In this document: piece by piece, positions 26,781-36,186 of the stretch
How positions within the stretch are numbered: the first letter of the stretch is position 1
Layout: each line of letters begins with the position of its first letter
From: Pseudoalteromonas luteoviolacea
GTDB taxonomy: Bacteria > Pseudomonadota > Gammaproteobacteria > Enterobacterales > Alteromonadaceae
Assembly: GCF_021654285.1 (NCBI RefSeq)
Contig: NZ_JAKFZS010000009.1
Span: 182,537 to 246,536, forward strand
Length of the DNA stretch: 64,000 nucleotides
Reading direction: 5' to 3'
Made by a program: the position numbers and the translations under genes
Notes under the pieces: model-generated
Seen by the model: the letters and a program-made list of their open reading frames with translations, nothing else
The model's database searches: none
What the model was told of the DNA's origin: nothing

Positions 26781-28113
26781 GGCAAAGAAAAACTTACCTA
26801 TTGCTGTGTTATTGGGCGTGGTGCTCGTTGCTATGGTGGTTAAACTGACATCAACAACTAAGCACAATGGGACCCATTCGGTAGGACAAAACGCACAATA
26901 CCAAGCACTCAGTATGCAAGCGATCAGGCCGCAAATTGTTGGATATGGTAAAGTGACGCCGAATATCCAGCTGAGCAGTCTTGCGCAAGTTTCTGGTGAG
27001 GTAACGTTCATACATTCAGCGCTTAAAAAAGGTGAAATTTTCAAACAGGGGACGTTACTACTTGAGATTGACGACAGCGACTACCAATTACAGTTGGCTA
27101 AGTCTGAGGCTAGTTTGGCAACTGCCGATGTGGAACTTGCGGCAAAGCAAACAGCGATAAAAAACAACCAACTCGATATTAAGCTCAGTAAGCATAAATT
27201 AAAAATTGCGGAAGCAGAGTTCGCGCGTTTGAAGCGATTGTTTGCCAGTGCCAGTGTGTCGCAGAATGAACTCGATAGGGCACAACAAAATGTGCTAGTT
27301 CAACAGCAAGACTTGCAACGAAATTTAAATCAGTCGCGCTTGTTGCCCCTTGAAGTAAAGGCATTGCAAGCACAAGTTAAAAGGGCCCATGCAGATGTCA
27401 ACAAAGCCAAACTAGATATTAAACGTACTAAAGTGTATCTACCATTCAATGGCCGTATTCATCAGGTGCATGTTGAGCGCGGTCAGCTAGTAACAAAAGG
27501 AGCAAATCTTTTTAGTGCCAATGACATTGAAAAAGTATTGATAAACGCTCAGTTCACCTATCAAACATTTAACCAGTTTTCTGGTTTTTTTAAGCAAATA
27601 CCCAATTTAAAAACTATCTCAGATGATGGGATGGCAGCATATTTGAAAGCACAAGGCCTTTCGGGCAAGGTAGAAATATTAGCTCAGCCGGGAGTTTACT
27701 GGCCAGCATCCATTGAGCGTTTGAGTGATGAAATCGACCCCCAAAGCCAAACTGTGGGTGTTGTCGTCTCGATTTCAGATAGCTATCAGCAAATTAAGCT
27801 GGGTGAAAAGCCACCTTTACTCGCAGGTATGCGTGCTAAAGTAACTTTGTCAGCCAGCGAGCAAGCATTTGTAGTGATCCCAAGGTACTTTGTCAGAGAT
27901 GGGCATGCACTATTAGCTGATAAAGAGGACAAGTTAACTAAGTTACCAATGCATGGTGCTATCAAACAAGGGGGCAACTTTTTATTTGATGATCCTGCAC
28001 TGGACGGTGCGAGGCTAATCACAACCGATTTGTTTCCAGCTATTTCTGGTACACAGTTAAATCTAACATCACCCACCATACTTAGTGATGCAAATTCATC
28101 GGAGCGGCATTGA
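26764..28113 (+). CDS. RND efflux adaptor (HlyD/membrane fusion protein)
   Basis: A 449-residue periplasmic adaptor with an N-terminal membrane anchor (about 10–28, 'LPIAVLLGVVLVAMVVKL'). A lipoyl half-motif follows, then a long coiled-coil hairpin (about 120–220, rich in Ala/Lys/Gln/Glu), a second lipoyl half ('VYLPFNGRIHQVHVERGQLV') and a beta-barrel domain. It lies between tetR (17-bp overlap) and the pump gene (1-bp gap). ATG 26764 is 11 nt from AAGGAG; a GTG at 26755 is too close to that site. Confidence 0.9.
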   Translation: MRWNFRAKKNLPIAVLLGVVLVAMVVKLTSTTKHNGTHSVGQNAQYQALSMQAIRPQIVGYGKVTPNIQLSSLAQVSGEVTFIHSALKKGEIFKQGTLLLEIDDSDYQLQLAKSEASLATADVELAAKQTAIKNNQLDIKLSKHKLKIAEAEFARLKRLFASASVSQNELDRAQQNVLVQQQDLQRNLNQSRLLPLEVKALQAQVKRAHADVNKAKLDIKRTKVYLPFNGRIHQVHVERGQLVTKGANLFSANDIEKVLINAQFTYQTFNQFSGFFKQIPNLKTISDDGMAAYLKAQGLSGKVEILAQPGVYWPASIERLSDEIDPQSQTVGVVVSISDSYQQIKLGEKPPLLAGMRAKVTLSASEQAFVVIPRYFVRDGHALLADKEDKLTKLPMHGAIKQGGNFLFDDPALDGARLITTDLFPAISGTQLNLTSPTILSDANSSERH

Positions 28114-28114
28114 T

Positions 28115-31100
28115 ATGATACGTTTTTTCATTGCTCATCCAACGGCTGCAAATATTTTAATGATACTCTTTTTGGCAATTGGCTTATTCAGTTTGCCACA
28201 AATTAAACGAGAAACACTCCCTCAGATAAAAACTTTTCAAATTGATATCATGGTGCCTTATCCTGGTGCGACCGCAGAGAACGTTGAGCAAAAAATTTGT
28301 TTAAGTCTAGAAAGGGCGCTTGATGGGATCAGCTTTTTAGAAGAACGCCACTGTGTAGCGAGACAAAACTTAGGGCAAATGACAGTAAAAATGTTTGAGC
28401 AAGGTGACTTCGAACAGTTTACAACGGATGTCAAAAACGCCGTAGATACCATTGATGACTTCCCCACACAAGTTGAGCAATGGACAATTGAAGAACGTGG
28501 CAGAACACAAGAGGTTGTGAGCGTTGCACTGAGCTCGGCCACTACTGATTTAACACGTGTTGAATTAAAAGAACTGGCTGAAAAAATTAAACAGCGACTT
28601 CTTCGAGAACCAAATATCCCGATTGTTGAAATCAATGATTTTTCAAAGCATCAACTAAGAGTCACTGCATCGCAGGAAGTATTGCGACAATATGGTATAA
28701 GCATAGAGGAGCTAGGTCAGCGTGTGTCAGGACAAAATATAGAGTTGCCGCTGGGTACACTTAATACTGAGTATGTAGATACACAAATTCGGCTTATGGA
28801 TGAACGGAAAGACATAGCATCATTCGGTGAATTGGTTGTAGCGTCGGGTTCTCAGGGGAATGATGTCACCGTCGCTGATTTAGGTCGTGTTGAGAACACG
28901 TTTGAAAAAGACGAAAAACGCATTTATTACGATGGTCATCAAGCGGCAGTTTTGACAGTAAAAAAGAACTCTGTAGATGACAGTTTACGAGTACTTAAAG
29001 CAACCGAACATGCTTTGCAGGAAATAAGAGCTGACTTACCTGATAGTGTTTCACTGACTTTAACGAGCGATAACACCAGCTTGGTTAAAGATCGCATATC
29101 TCTATTGATCAGCAATGCATGGCAAGGACTACTGTTAGTGTTTGGTGTGATGTGGCTATTTTTTTCCTTCAAGTATGCTTTTTGGGTAGTAATGGGGTTA
29201 CCTGTTTCATTTTTGGCGAGCTTTTTTTTGATGCTGCACTTTGGTGTGTCTATCAACATGCTCTCCATGGTAGCTCTGCTATTAGCTCTGGGGATTCTGA
29301 TGGATGATGCCATCGTGATTGCTGAGTCTATCGGTACTAAAATTGAGCAAGGCTTAACGGTTCAAGAAGCCGTCTTAAAAGGCACGCTTGTTGTACTACC
29401 GGGCGTATTGTCTTCTTTTGTAACAACGTTGTGTATTTTCATTGGGCTGGTGTTTATTGAAGGGAATTTAGGACAGATCCTCAAAGTGATCCCCATCGTG
29501 CTGATTTCGGTGATCACAGTATCTTTGATTGAAGCCTTTTTGATTTTACCCAATCATTTGTCGCACGCACTGCAATCTAAAAGCAAGCAAAACGTTTTGT
29601 CTATAAAAGTGGCTCAGATCCGCTCTCGCTTTGAAACGAAGTTTAGGCAGTGGAATAATGGGATATTGGATTTAAATCATCGTCTCATCAAATACAGATA
29701 TTTAGTGATTGGCTCTGTGGTTGCCTGTTTTTTATTTTCGCTAAGTATGTTGATTTCTGGGACGCTAAAATTTACTGCTTTTCCCGACATTGACGGCGAT
29801 GTATTACAAGGGCGACTCTTGATGCCAAACGGCACGCCTTTTGAGGTTACAAAGCAAACGATGAGTAAGATTGAAGCAGCTTTAAAGCGAACCAATGAAA
29901 AGCTTAGTGAAGATGAAGCGTCAGAGTTAGTCAGGGCGATGACCATTACCTATGGAGAAAACCCAGATTATCAAGATCAAGGTGCCAATCTCGCATATAT
30001 TTCTGTTGACCTGCTCAGTGCAGAGCAACGTCATACCACCATTCAGGCTTTTTCGGATATGTGGCGATCAGAACTTGGAGCTTTACCAGGTGCAATGACA
30101 CTCTCGTTCAAAGAGCCCAAACTAGGCCCTCAAGGTCGGGCGATTGATATACGTTTGATGGGAGAAGACACCGCAGCGCTTGCCCACGCTGCACAAGATC
30201 TAAAATCATGGTTAAAAGGATATGAAGGGGTGCAGAATATTACAGACAACCTTCGTCCAGGAAAGCCAGAATACACCCTGACGCTAAAACCAGGCACATT
30301 AGATTTAGGCATCAATTCACGAGTGATTGCGAGTCAATTAAGACCTGCTTTTCAGGGCACTAAACTACTAGAAACTCATATTGGTCTTGAAGATTACGAA
30401 GTAACTGTGAAGCTTAGTAAAGACAGCATGAATGAATATAGTGACTTTGATAATTTCCCGATTATTCATCCTACCACGCGTGTCGCTATCCCGCTGTCTG
30501 CATTGGTGAATATTGAGCAAACACGCGGCTTTGCGGTGATTAATCGCTTTGATAGCTTGACCAGTGTATCTGTATACGCTGATGTGGATAGTGAGCTAAA
30601 TACGGCATCTTCTGTGGTTGGAGATTTAAAGAAACAATTCCTTAATGACTTACCATTGCGTTACCCAACATTGATTTACAGCATCGAAGGGGAGGTTAAA
30701 AATGCGGGTATCACACAAGCTTCAATGCGTAGAGCGATGTTGCTAGGTATGATTGGGATTTTCTTGTTATTAGCTTTGCAGTTTCACAGCTACATTGAGC
30801 CTATTATTGTCATGGTTTCCATCCCTCTTGCCATGATTGGGGTGATCTGGGGTCATTTTATTATGGGTATAAACTTCTCGATGCCATCACTGATGGGTTT
30901 TATTTCATTGGCCGGTATTGTGGTGAATGATTCAATACTATTAGTTCAATTTGTGAAAAGTCGAGTGAAACAGGGCATGAACGTACATGATGCAGCGGCT
31001 ATGGCCAGTCATGACAGATTCCGTGCTGTGGTGTTGACATCAGTAACCACGGTTGCGGGGATGACGCCTTTACTGTTCGAAACCAGCTTGCAGGCACAAA

Positions 31101-31246
31101 TTTTAATACCTCTAGCAACCAGCATTGTATTTGGTATTATTACGTCCACTTGTTTAGTTTTATTGGTTTTACCTTGTCTTTACAGCATTCTAGAAGACTT
31201 TGGCTTAGCAAAACCACATACACCTCATGAGTCAGTACACGTATAA
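28115..31246 (+). CDS. RND efflux transporter, inner-membrane subunit
   Basis: A 1,043-residue AcrB-like proton/substrate antiporter. The start ATG 28115 lies 1 bp after the adaptor stop, with a CGGAGCGG site upstream. The N-terminal helix ('HPTAANILMILFLAIGLFSL') and two large periplasmic loops are evident. Twelve helices are present, with the proton-relay pair Asp397–Asp398 in 'ALGILMDDAIVIAESIG'. It completes a TetR–adaptor–pump operon without an outer-membrane channel, so it probably shares a TolC-like protein. It sits back-to-tail with the bmp8–10 operon and is a candidate exporter of brominated products. Confidence 0.93.
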   Translation: MIRFFIAHPTAANILMILFLAIGLFSLPQIKRETLPQIKTFQIDIMVPYPGATAENVEQKICLSLERALDGISFLEERHCVARQNLGQMTVKMFEQGDFEQFTTDVKNAVDTIDDFPTQVEQWTIEERGRTQEVVSVALSSATTDLTRVELKELAEKIKQRLLREPNIPIVEINDFSKHQLRVTASQEVLRQYGISIEELGQRVSGQNIELPLGTLNTEYVDTQIRLMDERKDIASFGELVVASGSQGNDVTVADLGRVENTFEKDEKRIYYDGHQAAVLTVKKNSVDDSLRVLKATEHALQEIRADLPDSVSLTLTSDNTSLVKDRISLLISNAWQGLLLVFGVMWLFFSFKYAFWVVMGLPVSFLASFFLMLHFGVSINMLSMVALLLALGILMDDAIVIAESIGTKIEQGLTVQEAVLKGTLVVLPGVLSSFVTTLCIFIGLVFIEGNLGQILKVIPIVLISVITVSLIEAFLILPNHLSHALQSKSKQNVLSIKVAQIRSRFETKFRQWNNGILDLNHRLIKYRYLVIGSVVACFLFSLSMLISGTLKFTAFPDIDGDVLQGRLLMPNGTPFEVTKQTMSKIEAALKRTNEKLSEDEASELVRAMTITYGENPDYQDQGANLAYISVDLLSAEQRHTTIQAFSDMWRSELGALPGAMTLSFKEPKLGPQGRAIDIRLMGEDTAALAHAAQDLKSWLKGYEGVQNITDNLRPGKPEYTLTLKPGTLDLGINSRVIASQLRPAFQGTKLLETHIGLEDYEVTVKLSKDSMNEYSDFDNFPIIHPTTRVAIPLSALVNIEQTRGFAVINRFDSLTSVSVYADVDSELNTASSVVGDLKKQFLNDLPLRYPTLIYSIEGEVKNAGITQASMRRAMLLGMIGIFLLLALQFHSYIEPIIVMVSIPLAMIGVIWGHFIMGINFSMPSLMGFISLAGIVVNDSILLVQFVKSRVKQGMNVHDAAAMASHDRFRAVVLTSVTTVAGMTPLLFETSLQAQILIPLATSIVFGIITSTCLVLLVLPCLYSILEDFGLAKPHTPHESVHV

Positions 31247-31260
31247 ATAACCACGTGCGT

Positions 31261-31294
31261 TATCAGCGTGTGTTAAAGCATTCACACGCTGATA
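31261..31294 (+). terminator. hairpin after the RND pump gene
   Basis: A 12-bp perfect stem (31261–31272 with 31283–31294), 10-nt loop, 15 bp after the pump stop codon. The weak T-run makes this a probable rather than certain terminator. Confidence 0.6.
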
Positions 31295-31369
31295 TTTGTA
31301 CTCAGTTTTGTAGAATTACCCAAGTGATATATTGGTAAATCAATAGATCAATCCAGCTAATCTCGACAA

Positions 31370-31395
31370 AAAAAGAGCCCGATTGGGCTCTTTTG
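31370..31395. terminator. bidirectional terminator between the RND operon and bmp10
   Basis: Stem AAAAGAGCCC/GGGCTCTTTT with a GATT loop. The T-run is longest on the minus strand, fitting the end of the bmp8–bmp9–bmp10 transcript. Confidence 0.85.
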
Positions 31396-31445
31396 GGCTT
31401 TCACGCTTGGGGTGTGCGCCGTTTTATGTGAGTCGGTTTGTCAAG

Positions 31446-32675
31446 TCAGCTTAATTGGGCGAACGCTTTAAAAAGGTCAATATCTGTGTCGCTTAATAGT
31501 GCTTTAGGCACATCGAGCTTGTTAGCAATGATTTTTTTGGCTGCCATAAATTCTTTTGCGCAGTTGATACAGTCTGCTGCAATGACTTTGCCTTGCTTTA
31601 AATACCAAAGAGATAAGGCTTTATCGTCTTTTTGGCGCAAAACGGTTTCATCGTAGCCTTGATTGAGGCCTGCAATTTGTATTTTGCAATCGAATTGATC
31701 TGACCAAAACCAAGGGACTGCTGTGACGGGTTTATATTTTCCACAGATGGTAGCGGCGGCTGTTTTTGCCTGTTCCAGAGCATTGGGTACAGATTCAATA
31801 CGTGTTGCGAGACCACTGTGGTGTTCAATACCTATGGTGCAATCACCTGCGGCATAAATGTTCATGTCAGTGGTTTGGCAAAGCTCGTTTATCACAATGC
31901 CGCCATGTTCAACTAATAATCCAGCTTCTTGTGCAAGCTCGGTGTTGGTTTGAGCACCTATTCCGACAACTACGATGTCTGCGGGAATAACCTTGTCCTC
32001 ACACAGTACGGTGCTGACTGCGTCTTTGCCTTGAAATGCCACCACATTCGTCTGTGTAAAAATCTTAATGCCATTGCTTTTATGTAGATTGTGATAAAAC
32101 GCGGAAATTCGCTTTGCCGTGACACGGGCAAGTAGCCGTGACTCGCGCTCTATGATGGTGACGTCATGGCCCATTTTTTTAAGTACAGCGGCGGTTTCTA
32201 AGCCAATGTAGCCACCGCCGACCATCACGATACGCTTTTTATTGTTGTTTACATCAATGGCAAGGGAGAGTTTTTCGATATCTTTTAAGGTTTTTATGTA
32301 AAAAATATTGTTCAACTGCGCTCCCATACAGTCCGCTGTCCTTGCGCGACTGCCGGTGCAAATGAGCAGCTTGTCATAGCTGAGATGTTCGCCATTGTGT
32401 AATTCGATACCTTGCTGCGCAGGCTCGATACGTTTTACTCGAGTTTTTAACCTGATTTCGATGTTGTCTTTCTGATATGCACTTTGAGGGCGGATCAGCA
32501 GTTTTTCCGCAGTCACTTGGTTTTGTAAGTACGTTTTTGACAGGGGGGGGCGATGATAGGGCAGGCTGTCTTCATCGGTCAGCAGTACAATTTGCCCTGT
32601 CCATCCTTCCTTGCGCAAACTGGTGCATGCTTGCGCACCTGCGTGACCACCGCCGATAATGACACACCTTTGCAT
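31446..32675 (-). CDS. bmp10: FAD-dependent ferredoxin reductase of the bmp locus
   Basis: A 409-residue NADH:ferredoxin reductase of the putidaredoxin-reductase type. The FAD-binding 'CVIIGGGHAGAQACTSLRKE' is at the N-terminus and the NAD-binding 'RIVMVGGGYIGLETAAVLKK' in the middle. A 'NIYAAGDCTIG' FAD motif and a C-terminal interface domain follow. ATG 32675 is chosen because AAGGAG lies 7 nt upstream. It should pass electrons from NAD(P)H to ferredoxin Bmp9 and on to the P450 Bmp7, as described for bmp loci. It lies 10 bp after bmp9. Confidence 0.92.
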   Translation of the reverse strand: MQRCVIIGGGHAGAQACTSLRKEGWTGQIVLLTDEDSLPYHRPPLSKTYLQNQVTAEKLLIRPQSAYQKDNIEIRLKTRVKRIEPAQQGIELHNGEHLSYDKLLICTGSRARTADCMGAQLNNIFYIKTLKDIEKLSLAIDVNNNKKRIVMVGGGYIGLETAAVLKKMGHDVTIIERESRLLARVTAKRISAFYHNLHKSNGIKIFTQTNVVAFQGKDAVSTVLCEDKVIPADIVVVGIGAQTNTELAQEAGLLVEHGGIVINELCQTTDMNIYAAGDCTIGIEHHSGLATRIESVPNALEQAKTAAATICGKYKPVTAVPWFWSDQFDCKIQIAGLNQGYDETVLRQKDDKALSLWYLKQGKVIAADCINCAKEFMAAKKIIANKLDVPKALLSDTDIDLFKAFAQLS

Positions 32676-32685
32676 ATCAAACTCC

Positions 32686-33006
32686 TTAATATTGTGATTC
32701 TGGCAAATGTACTTGCAAACCATGATGCTCATCAGAGACCAGTACTTGACAGCTTAGTCTGCTCAAGTCGGTGGGCTCTGAGACCATCTCTAACATGTCA
32801 CTCTCACTACTGTCTGGTGCGGCAATTTTTCCTTGCCAATCAGTCGTTAAATAGCAGTGGCAAGTAGCACAGCTTCCAGAGCCACCACACTCAGCTTCAA
32901 TGCCCTCGACCATATTCTCCATGGCCGCTTGCATCAAAGATGTGCCATTTGGTACATCGACCTTGGTTTCGTTTCCAGCAAAATCTACAAATGTAATCTC
33001 AGGCAT
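32686..33006 (-). CDS. bmp9: [2Fe-2S] ferredoxin of the bmp locus
   Basis: A 106-residue adrenodoxin/putidaredoxin-type ferredoxin. The cluster ligands are clear: Cys-x5-Cys-x2-Cys in 'AECGGSGSCATCHCYL' and the fourth Cys in 'SRLSCQVLV'. A fifth Cys (in 'CHC') is next to the third. ATG 33006, or the adjacent ATG 33009, follows AAGGA. It carries electrons from Bmp10 to the P450 Bmp7. It begins 10 bp after the bmp8 stop. Confidence 0.92.
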   Translation of the reverse strand: MPEITFVDFAGNETKVDVPNGTSLMQAAMENMVEGIEAECGGSGSCATCHCYLTTDWQGKIAAPDSSESDMLEMVSEPTDLSRLSCQVLVSDEHHGLQVHLPESQY

Positions 33007-33016
33007 CATGTTGTCC

Positions 33017-33607
33017 TTATACGGTGAATTTAGTGATTTGATTGATCTCATCAAGAATGGCAGCTGGGTCTGCCTCTAATTGACTGTCCATCGCGGTGTT
33101 CCAGCGATTTAAGAAGCCGCAAATGGCGACAACAGCAGCAATTTCAATGACTGCTTGTTCAGAGTAATACTTGCCGAGCTCTTCATAATGCGACTTTTCT
33201 AAATGTGCAGGTGAAGTACTGCAAGCAAATGCAAATCGCAGTGCAGCGCGCTCGGCTTGGTCATAAAGCACATTGGTTTCAAATTCAAAGGCTGCTAGTA
33301 CCTTCGCTTTGTTGACATTGACGCGGCTGGCAATATGTGAAAAGTGTCCTTGGCAGTACTGACAGCCTGCAGCATTACTACTGATGGTTGCGATGGCCCA
33401 TTTGAGTTCATTATCAATGTGTTCAAACTTGCTCAGGCAGCCAAATAACTGGCCAAACGCCTGAGCAAGCATAGGGTTTTTCGCCATGGTAAGGATCCCG
33501 TTTGGAATAAATCCAAGGTTGTTCTCTATGGCTTGATAAATTGGTTCCAAATGCGGCGTCGACTCTCGATTGACTGGTTTAACCAAATGGTTATTACCCT
33601 GTTTCAT
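33017..33607 (-). CDS. bmp8: AhpD/carboxymuconolactone-decarboxylase-like protein, tetrabromopyrrole debrominase
   Basis: A 196-residue helical protein of the AhpD-like superfamily with a redox CxxC (Cys82–Cys85, 'AAGCQYCQGHFSH') and the following His of the family motif. In characterised bmp loci the homologue reductively removes one bromine from tetrabromopyrrole, giving the 2,3,4-tribromopyrrole used for coupling to dibromophenol. ATG 33607 follows AAGGAAG/AAGGG; an in-frame TTG at 33643 would add 12 residues without a good site. It is first gene of the leftward unit, divergent from bmp1. Confidence 0.9.
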   Translation of the reverse strand: MKQGNNHLVKPVNRESTPHLEPIYQAIENNLGFIPNGILTMAKNPMLAQAFGQLFGCLSKFEHIDNELKWAIATISSNAAGCQYCQGHFSHIASRVNVNKAKVLAAFEFETNVLYDQAERAALRFAFACSTSPAHLEKSHYEELGKYYSEQAVIEIAAVVAICGFLNRWNTAMDSQLEADPAAILDEINQITKFTV

Positions 33608-33630
33608 ATACCCTTGCTTCCTTCTTAGTG

Positions 33631-33698
33631 ATAGTCCCAACAAGGTAATTTTTTTACACCTCTGTGCCTATAGTCCGTTCGGACCAAGGGGATAGTCC
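33631..33698. promoter_or_regulatory. three ATAGTCC repeats and a small palindrome in the bmp divergent promoter
   Basis: ATAGTCC occurs at 33631–33637, 33670–33676 and 33692–33698, all on the plus strand; the last two are 22 bp apart (two helical turns). The middle copy overlaps the palindrome GTCCG-TT-CGGAC (33673–33684). The position between bmp8 and bmp1 makes it a candidate binding site for a regulator of both units. No regulator gene lies inside the cluster. Confidence 0.55.
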
Positions 33699-33892
33699 AC
33701 AGGAGCTATGTTCGAAAAACCATGATAGCGATAAAGTTTTTACAGACGAACGAGCAGGGCATAAAGCACCCGTTCAAGGCCGATAGAGTCAAGTGCCTAC
33801 AGAAAACGAGCCTGAGGATACGGATAAACATTGAGGTGTTTTAAGTGTTTGTTGCAGGTCAACAATATTGCCAGACTAGATAGGAAACTAGG

Positions 33893-34969
33893 ATGATTGA
33901 AGAACTTATTGAATTTATAAATCAAGATTTATTAGAAGGGGCGGCGCCCGATCTAGATCAACATACACCGCTTTTGGAGCTTGGGATTTTAAACTCACTA
34001 TCTATGGTCAGGTTACTGGCACATGTTGATCAGCGCTACGGTGCGAAAATTCCTGAGCATGACATTACGCCTGTTCATTTTGAAAACATAGAAACCTTAT
34101 GTGCATTAATCACAGCGTTAAGTTCAGAGGATAAAGCGCAAGCACAAGAAGCCACCTCTGAACTAGAACGTTTGGTTAAATTACAAGAAAGCTACGGTAT
34201 CAAGAGTGAACTCGTTCCAGCGGGTAGCGGTTTCAAGCAGCATACTTTGCGTGTTAAAGGGGATGGCCCTTTATGGATTTTATTGCCAGCACTTGGTAAC
34301 CCTTCTACCTCTTGGTCATCCACACTGCGCTCTGTGCAAGGGCGTCATAATGCGGTTGCGTTGGATTTAGCGGGGTTTGGTTTAAGCGAAAGTGCCAACG
34401 ATGCCCCCTGTTATGTGGACCACGTTGAATACACATTACAGTATTTGGAAACATTGGAAGAGCAAGAGTGGGTGTTAGTTGCAAATTCGGCTGGCAGCAT
34501 GATCGCAACTGAAATTGCCAGACGTTATCCAGACAGAGTAAAAGCGCTGGTGTGCACTGGTTTTGGTTTAGTCGAAGATGTTGATAGCTGGTGGGGAGAT
34601 TTGAAAAAAATGTCTGCTAACCCAGAACAGTTCTTAGCAGCTGCTTATTATCATCCACCAAAAATGACCCCTGCGCTTGAAGACTTATTGAATGATGTTT
34701 TGTCACGTCCAGCGTACCACACCTTTTTAGATGACTATGCCAAAAAGTCGATGGCGACGACCTTTGATAACGTCACGGTACCGACACTGTTTGTTGCGGG
34801 TAATCATGACCAAATCATTCCGCCTGAATGGAGCGAAAAAGCGGCCGAGCAACTTGAGAATGCCACTGTTACGCGACTGTCTAGATGTGGTCACTTCTCA
34901 GCATCTGAGCGTCCCGAAGAGTTTGTTTGGGTTGTTGAAGATTTCTTAACTAAGGTGGATATGGCATGA
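33893..34969 (+). CDS. bmp1: acyl carrier protein–thioesterase fusion
   Basis: A 358-residue two-domain protein. The N-terminal carrier domain (about 1–80) holds the phosphopantetheine Ser35 in 'LGILNSLSM', with Asn in place of the usual Asp before Ser. The C-terminal alpha/beta-hydrolase thioesterase (about 95–358) has nucleophile Ser199 in 'VANSAGSM', Asp in 'VAGNHDQIIPPEW' and His in 'LSRCGHFSASE'. In known loci proline is carried here as a thioester, oxidised and brominated. The thioesterase then releases the brominated pyrrole acid, which decarboxylates to tetrabromopyrrole. It overlaps bmp2 by 4 bp (ATGA). Confidence 0.94.
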   Translation: MIEELIEFINQDLLEGAAPDLDQHTPLLELGILNSLSMVRLLAHVDQRYGAKIPEHDITPVHFENIETLCALITALSSEDKAQAQEATSELERLVKLQESYGIKSELVPAGSGFKQHTLRVKGDGPLWILLPALGNPSTSWSSTLRSVQGRHNAVALDLAGFGLSESANDAPCYVDHVEYTLQYLETLEEQEWVLVANSAGSMIATEIARRYPDRVKALVCTGFGLVEDVDSWWGDLKKMSANPEQFLAAAYYHPPKMTPALEDLLNDVLSRPAYHTFLDDYAKKSMATTFDNVTVPTLFVAGNHDQIIPPEWSEKAAEQLENATVTRLSRCGHFSASERPEEFVWVVEDFLTKVDMA

Positions 34970-36186
34970 GCGCATTTAAAAGTTATGACGTAGTCATTAT
35001 TGGCAGCGGTCCAGCAGGCAGTCTTTGTGGTATTGAGTGTCGCAAAAAAGGTCTATCCGTATTATGTATCGAAAAAGATGAGTTTCCACGTTTTCACATC
35101 GGTGAATCTCTAACCGGTAATGCGGGCCAGATCATAAGAGACCTGGGCCTTGCAGATGAAATGAATGCGGCAGGGTTTCCCGATAAACCTGGCGTAAATG
35201 TGATTGGCTCTCTATCTAAAAATGAGTTTTTCATTCCTATTCTTGCGCCTACCTGGCAGGTGAGGCGCAGTGACTTTGACAACATGTTAAAGCGCAAAGC
35301 CCTTGAGCATGGTGTGGAATATCAGCAAGGCTTAGTAAAAGATGTTATTAAACATGAAGGTAAAGTCGTTGGTGCCATTTACAAAGCCGATGGTATGGAA
35401 CATCAAGTGCGCTCGAAAGTACTGGTGGATGCCAGTGGTCAAAATACCTTCTTATCGAGAAAAGGCATTGCTGGTAAACGTGAAATTGAGTTCTTTTCGC
35501 AGCAGATAGCTTCTTTTGCTCACTACAAAGGGGTTGAGCGTGATTTACCGCCATTTTCGACAAACACCACTATTTTATACTCGAAGCAGTATCACTGGTC
35601 ATGGATCATCCCAATCTCACCAGATACAGACAGTTTAGGGATAGTGATCCCCAAAGAACTCTATTACAAAGAGTGTAAAAACCCAGATGATGCCATTGCG
35701 TGGGGGATGGAAAATATTAGTCCTGAGATCCGACGCCGCTTCCAAAATGCAGAGCGTATTGGTGAGTCACAATCAATGGCTGACTTCTCTTACCGAATTG
35801 AACCTTTTGTTGGTGATGGTTGGTTATGTATTGGGGATGCGCATCGCTTTTTAGACCCTATCTTTTCTTATGGCGTTTCGTTTGCCATGAAAGAGGGGAT
35901 CCGCGCAGCGGATGCCATTAAGCAAGCGATTGACGGCAATGATTGGAAAACCCCATTTTATGCTTATCGAGACTGGAGTAATGGGGGACAGCAAATCGCA
36001 GCTGACCTGATCCGTTACTTCTGGATTTATCCAATCTTTTTTGGCTACCAGATGCAAAATCCGGACTTACGCGATGAAGTGATCCGTTTGCTTGGTGGCT
36101 GTTGCTTTGATTGTGAAGGCTGGAAAGCCCCAACCATTTTTAGAAATGCCATCGAAGAGTACGACCGCAAGCAAATGGTAGGTTAG
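34966..36186 (+). CDS. bmp2: flavin-dependent pyrrolyl-S-ACP brominase
   Basis: A 406-residue FADH2-dependent halogenase acting on a carrier-bound substrate. The N-terminal FAD motif is 'VVIIGSGPAGSLCGIECRKK'. The halogenase signature WxWxxP spans Trp211–Pro216 ('HWSWIIPIS'), and 'GDAHRFLDPIFSYGVSFAM' is the second flavin motif. The homologue in characterised loci installs all four bromines of tetrabromopyrrole. It forms a coupled pair with bmp1 (4-bp overlap). No flavin reductase gene is in the cluster, so reduced FAD must come from elsewhere. A hairpin begins at its stop codon. Confidence 0.94.
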   Translation: MSAFKSYDVVIIGSGPAGSLCGIECRKKGLSVLCIEKDEFPRFHIGESLTGNAGQIIRDLGLADEMNAAGFPDKPGVNVIGSLSKNEFFIPILAPTWQVRRSDFDNMLKRKALEHGVEYQQGLVKDVIKHEGKVVGAIYKADGMEHQVRSKVLVDASGQNTFLSRKGIAGKREIEFFSQQIASFAHYKGVERDLPPFSTNTTILYSKQYHWSWIIPISPDTDSLGIVIPKELYYKECKNPDDAIAWGMENISPEIRRRFQNAERIGESQSMADFSYRIEPFVGDGWLCIGDAHRFLDPIFSYGVSFAMKEGIRAADAIKQAIDGNDWKTPFYAYRDWSNGGQQIAADLIRYFWIYPIFFGYQMQNPDLRDEVIRLLGGCCFDCEGWKAPTIFRNAIEEYDRKQMVG

